Part shown: one piece after another, positions 1-5,394 of the stretch
How the letters are laid out: each line of letters starts with the position of its first letter
How positions within the stretch are numbered: the first letter of the stretch is position 1
DNA from: Thermoproteota archaeon
GTDB taxonomy: Archaea; Korarchaeota; Korarchaeia; Korarchaeales; Korarchaeaceae
Direction: 5' to 3'
NCBI GenBank assembly: GCA_003661365.1
Contig: QMVZ01000096.1
Coordinates: 1 to 6,386, forward strand
Length of the DNA: 6,386 bases
The notes under the pieces: generated by a model
Database searches by the model: none
Told to the model about the DNA's origin: nothing
What the model saw: only the letters and a program-made list of their open reading frames with translations
Position numbers and translations under genes: made by a program

Positions 1-1
1 T

Positions 2-259
2 TCGGAACCTTTTGTGAGTGACGAGCCTGTTTTTAGTTGGACTGAGTTTGGGAGGCCTGAAGTTTTTCCTTACCGTGTTAGGGTTGAGCCTGTTGTCTTG
101 CCTGATGAGCCTTTGGAGTTTAGGTCTATTGTTCCGAGGTTGAGGTTTATTAGGAATAAGGTGCGTTGGTCCGTTTATCTTAGGGGTGCTATGAGACCCA
201 TTCCTAAGGAGGATTATGATGTTATCGTCTCCTCTTTGCGGAGGGAATGTTTAGGGTAG
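2..259 (+). CDS. EVE (PUA-like) domain protein, C-terminal part (5' truncated)
   Basis: This is the end of a reading frame that is open to the left edge. The in-frame GTG at 14 is probably not the true start, because an EVE domain is about 140 residues and only about 85 are present here. What is seen: the stretch GRPEVFPYRVRVEPV, then a segment with RLRFIRNKVRWSVYLRG, then AMRPIPKEDYDVI. This order (FPYR...EP, 'F-x-x-NK-x-x-W', 'R-x-IP-x-x-D') matches the C-terminal half of archaeal EVE/UPF0310 proteins as I know them. The EVE domain is a PUA-related fold known to bind modified DNA bases in some members, and it is often found in defence loci or fused to restriction enzymes. Its role here as a reader of modified DNA is inference from the adjacent methyltransferase gene, whose start it overlaps by 13 bases. 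All nine prolines after position 14 are CCT/CCG/CCC and none is CCA, unlike the genes at the right end of the window. Alternative: another PUA/ASCH-like protein. Confidence 0.72.
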   Translation, partial: SEPFVSDEPVFSWTEFGRPEVFPYRVRVEPVVLPDEPLEFRSIVPRLRFIRNKVRWSVYLRGAMRPIPKEDYDVIVSSLRRECLG

Positions 260-267
260 TGTTGGTG
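240..267 (+). promoter_or_regulatory. Shine-Dalgarno-like site and ambiguous start of the methyltransferase gene
   Basis: A GGAGGG run at 240-245 lies inside the end of the EVE gene, only one base before the ATG at 247. That is too close for normal use. In-frame GTG codons at 259 (spacing 13) and 265 (spacing 19) follow. The GTG at 259 shares its first base with the upstream stop TAG (TAGTG), an arrangement fitting stop-restart coupling. I keep the ATG at 247 as the nominal start. The choice changes the protein by at most six residues and no domain. Confidence 0.4.
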
Positions 268-3200
268 GGGGAGTTGGGGGAGCAAGTTTTTTCGGTTGAT
301 GCTGGGGAGGTTGCTGAGGAGATTAGAAAGGCATCTTCTGAGTCTATAACTGAGGAGGATCTGCGACAGAGGGTTGAGTATATCTTGAGGTCTAAGGTTT
401 TGGAGAGGCTTAAGATTCCTTGGGGTCGTTGGAGGCCTCCTAAGGCGAGGTATGAGGTTACCCTAGTCTCTGGTGTAAGGCCTGATACGCTTTATGGTCA
501 TGTGATAATAGAGTATAAGCGTCCTAAGAGTTTTGACTCTTTGAGTAATTTTGAGAGGGCTCTTGAGCAGGTTAAGGGTTATATTATGGTTCATGCTCAG
601 GTTGAGGCTAGATATCCGAGGTATTTTGGTGTTGTTTTAGATGGTTATTGGATTGGTTTTGTTCGTTATAGGAGTGCTGTTAAGGACTTTGAGTGTTCAA
701 GGCGTTATGATATTAATCGGAGCACTGTTGCGAGGCTTATTGAGGCTATTGTCGGTCTAAGTAGGAAGGCTTTGAGCGCAACAGAGTTGCTTAAGGATTT
801 TGGCTCAGGTAGTCCGATTGCGAGGGAAGCGGTTAAGGGCTTTTATAGTAAGTTGCAGGGGACTACCGCTAGAACTGAGGTTCTCTTTAGGGATTGGAGG
901 AGAGTCTTCTCTCAGGTTTGTGCATATAGCCCCGATAAGCTTAGGGGGTTGGAGAAGGATTACGGCTTTGTCGGTAGGGATGTTGACGTTGAGAAGTTAC
1001 TCTTTTCTCTGCATACTTATTTTGCTCTTATTATGAAGTTAATTGCTGCTGAGGTTGCGTCTCTTTATGTAGCTCCAAGGTTATGGTCTTATTTGAGAGC
1101 TTTAGAGGATGCTTATTATAGTGGTCATGAGAAGCTTAGGGACGAGCTTAGGGAGCTGGAGGAGGGTGGAATCTTTGTTACTTTGGGTATTATGAACTTT
1201 TTGGAGGCTGATTATTTTGCTTGGTATCTTGATGAGTGGGATGAGCAGCTTGCTAAGTGCATAGCCGCTATAATTAGGAAGCTGTCAGACTACGATCCTA
1301 GTGCGGCTGAGCTTGAACCTGAGAGGGTTAGGGACCTCTTCAAGAGGTTGTATCAGAACCTTGTCCCAAAGAGGGTTAGACATGATCTTGGTGAGTATTA
1401 TACGCCTGACTGGCTTGCTGAGTTTGTTCTGAACGAGGTAGGCTGGACCTTGGAGACCTTTGAGAGGAAGAGGGAGGAGACGGGAAATCCGCTTGAGCCT
1501 CTCGAGCTTAGACTGTTAGATCCTGCGTGTGGTAGTGGAACCTTTCTCGTTTTGGCGATAAGTAGGCTGAGGAGATATATTGAGGAGCATTATATCAGCA
1601 AGAGAGCTGCTCTTAGAAGAATTATAAGGAATATTGTCGGGTTCGACCTTAATCCCTTGGCTGTTATCGCTTCTAGAACAAACTATCTGATAGCCTTAGG
1701 GGATATGCTCAGAGAGAAGGGTGCTGAACCGATCGAGATACCAGTTTACCTCGCCGACTCAATTATGGTCGAGCAGAGACCTACATTATATGGTGGTGCT
1801 AGTTATGTTCTGCGAACTACAGTTGGTGAGTTTAACATACCACTTAGTATAATTGAAAAAGGGATGCTAGCAAAAGTTCTATCAATTCTTGAGGAATGTA
1901 TCAAAGGGAGATATTCTTCACAAGAGTTTAAGGAGAGACTCTTAATGGAAGTGCCATTAAATGAGGCAGATGTTTCTTATCTAGTTGGATTGTTTAATAC
2001 CATGATTAAACTTGAGAAAGAAAAAAAGAATAAAATTTGGCTTAGAATTCTTAAAAATTCGTTTGCACCATTATTTGCAGGCAAATTTGACTATGTGGTG
2101 GGGAATCCTCCTTGGGTTTTATGGGACAATTTGCCAGACGATTATCGTAGGGCTTTAGAATCTCTTCTTCGATTTTATGGTCTCTGGAAACCTGCTGAGC
2201 GATGGGGAGGTTCAAAAATAGACATTTCTGCATTATTTACATATGTATGCAATGATAAGTATCTTCATGAACAAGGTAACTTTGCCTTTCTTATAACACA
2301 GTCGTTAGTCAAAAGTAAGGGCGCAGGGGAAAGATTTAGACGATTCAGAATTAGACAAACACCATTAAAGCCGTTAATTCTACATGATCTAGTAGAAATT
2401 AAACCATTTGAAGGAGCGAATAATAGAACTGCAGCCATATTCTTGAAAAAAGGCGAAGAAATAGAATACCCCATTACTTATATATTATGGAGACCAAAAG
2501 CAGTCGTTGACCAAACTGATAGTCTAAATGAAGCTTTAAGGAAAACTGAACGAATACGAATGCTTGCAAAGCCTTCAGATGAAGGAAATTCTCTTTCCCC
2601 ATGGCTAGCCTTACCTAAGAAGGCTTTGAACGCTGTACAAAAAGCAAGAGGTAAGTGTTACTATAAAGCTTATGAGGGCATAAATAGCGGAGGAGCTAAC
2701 GCGGTTTACTGGCTTAAAATAATCGATGTTCAAGGAGAAAAGGAAACCATTATTGATGTTCCTCCGCACTTAAGGAAGTTTTTCAGAGAAAAAATAAGTA
2801 AATTCAAACTTGTTTTTGTTGAAAATATAACTAAGGGTATGAAGAAAAAGGTTAAGAAAATCAGAATGGTTATAGAAGATTTCTTTGTCTATCCCATGAT
2901 TAAAACAAAACATTTAGAGAAGTGGAAAGTTAATGATTACATTTATACTCTTCAAATGCACGATCCAATAAAAAGAATAGGTTATGATGAAAGGTGGATA
3001 AAAATAAACTTCCCAAAAACCCATTCGTATCTGAAAAGATTTGAAAAACTGCTTTTAAACAGAGCTGCTTATAAGAAATACATGAGCAACAGAGAGGCAC
3101 CTTTTTACACAATGTACAATCTCGGCGAATACACTTATGCTCCTTATAAGGTTGTTTGGAATCAGATGGGCAATAAACTCTCTGCATGTGTGATTAGCAA

Positions 3201-3984
3201 AGTTAACGATAAATTCTTAGGTGAAAAGTTAATTTTGCCAGAGCATGTTCTCGCGTTCATCCCCACAGATAATCCAGACGAAGCACACTATCTATGTGCA
3301 ATCTTAAATTCTTCCATTACTGATTTAATCTTAAGATCTATCGCTGGCGGAACCAAAAGTTTTGGAACGCCGAAGATCATCGAAGACAGTATAAAAATCC
3401 CAAAATATGACCCTAACAATAAAATACATATTCAATTATCAACCTTATCAAAGAAAGCCCACAAGCTTGCCTCTCAAAATAATATATACGAATTGTCTAA
3501 AGTTGAGGAGGAAGTCGATAAAATTGTTGCAAAGATGTATGGTATAACTGGTGAAGAACTTAAAGAAATTAAGAAAACCTTGAGAATCCTGCAGGGAGAA
3601 GAAGTTGAGGAGGAGGAAGAGGAGAAGATACCTGTTTTGGAACCTAACGTAACCATCCTCAATCCAGTAATAACGGAAAATAAACCATCTAATATTGAGA
3701 TATCCATAACTAACCCATCAAACGAGACGATAACAAACGCGAAGTTGAAGGCTGAACTTCCAACAACAACCATAGAACAACTATTCCAAAAGATCGAGAA
3801 AGAAGAAAAATTAACAATCCCAATAGATGGCTTAAAGAAGGGAGAGTATAAAGTAAAACTAACCCTAGACTACGCCACAAAAGAAGAAAGAAAGAGAATA
3901 GAGAAAGAACTCATCCTATACGTGAAGGAGGAGAGAAAGAAGAAGGGTAAAAGGGAAATAAGCATAGAGGAACTCTTCGGGTGA
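247..3984 (+). CDS. Type IIG / PglX-like N6-adenine DNA methyltransferase with PD-(D/E)XK domain and C-terminal Ig-like extension
   Basis: A 1245-residue protein that should methylate adenine N6 using S-adenosylmethionine and may also cut DNA. Seen in order: residues 65-140 resemble a PD-(D/E)XK nuclease, with RPD at 78-80, IEYK at 88-91 and QVKGY at 108-112 (a QxxxY-type motif). Residues 150-375 are a helical segment. Residues 381-396 hold GEYYTP (motif X type). Residues 425-434 are DPACGSGTFL, the SAM-binding motif I. Residues 465-486 contain GFDLNP and a trailing D (motif II region). NPPW at 620-623 is the catalytic motif IV of N6-adenine enzymes. Residues about 640-1110 should contain the target-recognition region (note INSGGANAVYW at 812-822) and a closing helix with EEEVDKIVAKMYGIT. 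An acidic linker (1118-1127) leads to a beta-rich segment (about 1128-1230). Known family: type IIG enzymes and BREX PglX share this methylase core, and PglX usually lacks the nuclease part. The gene sits 6 bases before the BrxL-type ATPase gene. Its codon use changes from T/G-ending to A-ending along its length. The methylase call is firm; active nuclease is inference. Confidence 0.9.
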   Translation: MFRVVLVGELGEQVFSVDAGEVAEEIRKASSESITEEDLRQRVEYILRSKVLERLKIPWGRWRPPKARYEVTLVSGVRPDTLYGHVIIEYKRPKSFDSLSNFERALEQVKGYIMVHAQVEARYPRYFGVVLDGYWIGFVRYRSAVKDFECSRRYDINRSTVARLIEAIVGLSRKALSATELLKDFGSGSPIAREAVKGFYSKLQGTTARTEVLFRDWRRVFSQVCAYSPDKLRGLEKDYGFVGRDVDVEKLLFSLHTYFALIMKLIAAEVASLYVAPRLWSYLRALEDAYYSGHEKLRDELRELEEGGIFVTLGIMNFLEADYFAWYLDEWDEQLAKCIAAIIRKLSDYDPSAAELEPERVRDLFKRLYQNLVPKRVRHDLGEYYTPDWLAEFVLNEVGWTLETFERKREETGNPLEPLELRLLDPACGSGTFLVLAISRLRRYIEEHYISKRAALRRIIRNIVGFDLNPLAVIASRTNYLIALGDMLREKGAEPIEIPVYLADSIMVEQRPTLYGGASYVLRTTVGEFNIPLSIIEKGMLAKVLSILEECIKGRYSSQEFKERLLMEVPLNEADVSYLVGLFNTMIKLEKEKKNKIWLRILKNSFAPLFAGKFDYVVGNPPWVLWDNLPDDYRRALESLLRFYGLWKPAERWGGSKIDISALFTYVCNDKYLHEQGNFAFLITQSLVKSKGAGERFRRFRIRQTPLKPLILHDLVEIKPFEGANNRTAAIFLKKGEEIEYPITYILWRPKAVVDQTDSLNEALRKTERIRMLAKPSDEGNSLSPWLALPKKALNAVQKARGKCYYKAYEGINSGGANAVYWLKIIDVQGEKETIIDVPPHLRKFFREKISKFKLVFVENITKGMKKKVKKIRMVIEDFFVYPMIKTKHLEKWKVNDYIYTLQMHDPIKRIGYDERWIKINFPKTHSYLKRFEKLLLNRAAYKKYMSNREAPFYTMYNLGEYTYAPYKVVWNQMGNKLSACVISKVNDKFLGEKLILPEHVLAFIPTDNPDEAHYLCAILNSSITDLILRSIAGGTKSFGTPKIIEDSIKIPKYDPNNKIHIQLSTLSKKAHKLASQNNIYELSKVEEEVDKIVAKMYGITGEELKEIKKTLRILQGEEVEEEEEEKIPVLEPNVTILNPVITENKPSNIEISITNPSNETITNAKLKAELPTTTIEQLFQKIEKEEKLTIPIDGLKKGEYKVKLTLDYATKEERKRIEKELILYVKEERKKKGKREISIEELFG
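484..582 (+). other. PD-(D/E)XK nuclease motif region inside the methyltransferase
   Basis: Encodes residues 80-112: the Asp of RPD, about eight residues further Glu-x-Lys in IIEYKRP, then a helix carrying Q108-x-x-x-Y112. The D...ExK...QxxxY order is that of RecB-like and restriction-enzyme nucleases, and all expected catalytic residues are present. A type I HsdR- or type IIG-like cleavage role is the simplest reading. I have not aligned it, so the exact family is open. Confidence 0.68.
1519..1548 (+). other. SAM-binding motif I (DPACGSGTFL)
   Basis: Encodes residues 425-434 of the methyltransferase. The sequence is the classic FxGxG-type motif of the N6-adenine class in its type I/IIG/PglX variant (D-P-A-C-G-S-G-x-F-L), intact with no substitution. 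Confidence 0.95.
2104..2115 (+). other. Catalytic motif IV (NPPW) of the N6-adenine methyltransferase
   Basis: Encodes residues 620-623, preceded by the hydrophobic strand FDYVVG. NPPW is a standard form of the (N/D)PP(Y/F/W) active site for exocyclic amino methylation. It lies 186 residues after motif I, farther than in minimal methylases. The intervening segment (residues about 520-605) is a helical, Lys/Glu-rich insertion. Confidence 0.93.
3598..3936 (+). other. Acidic linker plus Ig/CARDB-like beta-rich C-terminal domain of the methyltransferase
   Basis: Residues 1118-1127 are almost all glutamate. Residues about 1128-1230 then show alternating hydrophobic strands with NPS/NPSNE turns (VTILNPVI, NIEISITNPSNETITNAKL, GEYKVKLTLDY, ELILYV). 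This pattern is what Ig-fold or CARDB-like beta-sandwich domains look like. The protein ends in a basic stretch and ISIEELFG. Such a tail is not part of the usual type IIG or PglX layout. A role in docking to the BrxL partner, to DNA or to itself is inference. The fold assignment rests on pattern only. Confidence 0.5.
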
Positions 3985-3986
3985 TC
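3980..3986 (+). promoter_or_regulatory. Extended Shine-Dalgarno GGTGATC for the BrxL-type gene
   Basis: GGTGATC is complementary to the archaeal/bacterial 16S rRNA 3' tail (GAUCACC). It ends four bases before the ATG at 3991 and includes the TGA stop of the methyltransferase gene at 3982-3984. It fixes the start at 3991 and couples the two genes. Confidence 0.75.
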
Positions 3987-3990
3987 TAGA

Positions 3991-5394
3991 ATGGTTGATA
4001 TAGATAATGTCAGCGCCAAACTCAAATACATATACGACCAAGCTGTTGTCAGAAAAGACCTAATCCTCCACGGACAGATAGGCCGAATGCCAAGGTTCAT
4101 ATCAGAGTATTTAATAGCCAAGGCATGCGGAGACCACATAACACCAGAATGCCTAAAGAAAGTCTCAGAGCTAGTAGAGAGATACTACAGAGAACCCCAA
4201 GAAAAAGACAGAGTAAAATTCGACCTAGTAAAGAACGGGAGAGTAGACCTCATAGCCGAGATAAAAGTAGAGAAAGACGTAGACACAGGACTAAACTTTG
4301 CAAACCTACTGAACATCCCAATAGAAGACCCAATAATCATACCCGACATAATTGTAGAGAATAACCCAAGACTCCTAGAGATGGGACTATGGGGCAAAGT
4401 AACAATAGAATACAACCCCACAGCCTCAATAAAGATGACAGTAACAGACTTCAAACCATTCCAAATAGCCGAAATCGAACTAGAAGAATTCGCAAAGGGA
4501 AGAGAAGAATTCACAACAGAAGAATGGATAGACATACTAATAAGCACAATAGGCTACAACCCAACAATCCTACCAAAAAGAAAGAAACTAATCATACTCA
4601 CAAGACTCCTCCCCCTAGTCGAAGAGAACATAAACCTAATGGAGCTAGGACCGAGAAACACAGGAAAGACCTACGTCTTCAGCAACTCCTCATTCTACGC
4701 AAGAATCTTCTCAGGAGGAAGAATAAGCCCAGCGGTCTTAATTTGGAACTTAGCAAGAGACGCACCAGGAGAAATACCGACAAGAGACTGCGTAGTCTTC
4801 GACGAAATAGCAAAAATAAGATTCATAAATGCAGCCGAGATGATGGGAAAACTGAAACACTTCATGGCATCAGGCGAATATGAAAGGGGAAAAAGGAAAG
4901 GAAGCAGCGGATGCTCACTAGCCTTTCTAGGAAACGTAGACGTAAGCGGAGAAAGGCCAATAGAAGACTTCACCTATGTCCTACCAGAAGACATGAGAGA
5001 TGTAGCCTTCATAGACAGGCTCCACGGCTTCATACCAGGATGGGAAATCCCAAAAGTCGGAAAAGCAGAAGTATACCTCTCAAGATACTACGGATTCGCA
5101 ACAGACTACTTCTCAGAGATAATGCACCAACTACGCAAAAAACACGAATTCATAGCCCACATCACCAACAACGTAGAACTCCAAAACGTAGACAGAAGAG
5201 ACCAAATAGGAATCGAGAGAATAGCAAGCGGACTCCTAAAATTATTAACTCCACACGGAGAATTCACAAACGAAGACCTAAAACTGGCAATGGACATAGC
5301 CATAGAATACCGCCAAAGAATAGCCGACTGGCTCCACTACATGGCACCAGGAGAATATCGCATGAAAAGGATAGGATATAGGGTCAAAGGATGA
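3991..5394 (+). CDS. brxL: BrxL-type AAA+ ATPase without Lon protease domain
   Basis: A 467-residue protein of the BREX BrxL (Lon-like) family. In BREX, BrxL is a DNA-binding AAA+ ring ATPase needed for defence. Seen: an N-terminal family region with GRMPRFISEYLIA (31-43), RVDLIAEIKV (84-93), then NNPRLLEMGLWGKVTIEY (124-141). Walker A GPRNTGKT is at 220-227, followed by YVFSNSS and ISGG-like FSGG (240-243). Walker B with DE is CVVFDEIA (267-274). MASGEYERGK (292-301) and the sensor-like AFLGNVD (311-317) follow. The candidate arginine-finger region is DRLHGFIPGWEIPK (342-355), then YGFATDYFSE, SGLLKLLTPHGEFT and EYRQRI. All of these are family hallmarks. The protein stops about 20 residues after that last block, where long bacterial BrxL proteins (near 680 residues) go on into a Lon-type Ser/Lys protease-like domain. 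The start has a strong ribosome-binding site, and the stop overlaps the next start (ATGA). Codons end mostly in A (CTA, ATA, AGA, CCA). The family call is firm; the natural absence of the Lon part appears genuine because the next gene begins at once. Confidence 0.93.
   Translation: MVDIDNVSAKLKYIYDQAVVRKDLILHGQIGRMPRFISEYLIAKACGDHITPECLKKVSELVERYYREPQEKDRVKFDLVKNGRVDLIAEIKVEKDVDTGLNFANLLNIPIEDPIIIPDIIVENNPRLLEMGLWGKVTIEYNPTASIKMTVTDFKPFQIAEIELEEFAKGREEFTTEEWIDILISTIGYNPTILPKRKKLIILTRLLPLVEENINLMELGPRNTGKTYVFSNSSFYARIFSGGRISPAVLIWNLARDAPGEIPTRDCVVFDEIAKIRFINAAEMMGKLKHFMASGEYERGKRKGSSGCSLAFLGNVDVSGERPIEDFTYVLPEDMRDVAFIDRLHGFIPGWEIPKVGKAEVYLSRYYGFATDYFSEIMHQLRKKHEFIAHITNNVELQNVDRRDQIGIERIASGLLKLLTPHGEFTNEDLKLAMDIAIEYRQRIADWLHYMAPGEYRMKRIGYRVKG
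4648..4671 (+). other. Walker A P-loop of the BrxL-type ATPase
   Basis: Encodes GPRNTGKT (residues 220-227), fitting the GxxxxGK[ST] consensus. The matching Walker B with a catalytic Asp-Glu pair is about 44 residues downstream. Both are intact, so ATP binding and hydrolysis are expected. Confidence 0.95.
5391..5394 (+). promoter_or_regulatory. ATGA stop-start overlap between BrxL-type gene and the DUF3883 gene
   Basis: The TGA stop at 5392-5394 overlaps the ATG at 5391-5393. A short AAAGG lies immediately before the ATG, with no well-spaced ribosome-binding site. Translation of the downstream gene is therefore probably coupled to that of the ATPase. Confidence 0.75.

Larger units (their letters stand above)
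1400..3640. other. Transition zone of strand composition (G+T-rich to A+C-rich)
   Basis: Hand counts per 60 bases of the + strand: at 601-660 A10 C3 G19 T28; at 1741-1800 A14 C15 G14 T17; at 2461-2520 A23 C12 G9 T16; at 5161-5220 A29 C13 G12 T6. All genes are on the same strand, so the change cannot come from gene orientation. The shift is gradual, spread over about 2 kb inside the methyltransferase gene. Boundaries are approximate. Confidence 0.75.

Noticed and set aside
800..1036. A 78-codon + strand frame with a hydrophobic end resembling a membrane helix
   Set aside because: It is nested in the methyltransferase gene, and the hydrophobic tail arises from T-rich codons read out of frame.
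1400..3640. The composition transition as a replication origin
   Set aside because: I see no repeated origin-recognition-box-like elements or non-coding AT-rich segment, and the zone is fully coding. A terminus-like or mosaic explanation fits at least as well.
3474..3773. Minus-strand reading frame of 99 codons, with others at 3870-4139, 4185-4547 and 5780-6112
   Set aside because: Antisense to genes with strong domain evidence. The Ser/Leu/Phe-rich proteins mirror the A-rich coding strand; one looks membrane-like only for that reason.
3961..3984. C-terminal ISIEELFG as a possible PCNA-interacting motif
   Set aside because: The position and hydrophobic spacing are suggestive, but the key glutamine and paired aromatics are missing.
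3985..3990. The gap between the methyltransferase and BrxL-type genes as a terminator or promoter site
   Set aside because: Six bases are too few for either, and the spot is used by a ribosome-binding site.
4389..4883. A 164-codon + strand reading frame, and similar ones at 4911-5381, 5618-5869 and 5924-6301, rich in Arg, Asn, Thr and Lys
   Set aside because: They lie fully inside the BrxL-type and DUF3883 genes in another frame. Their odd composition is what an A+C-rich sequence gives when read out of frame, and no domain is visible.
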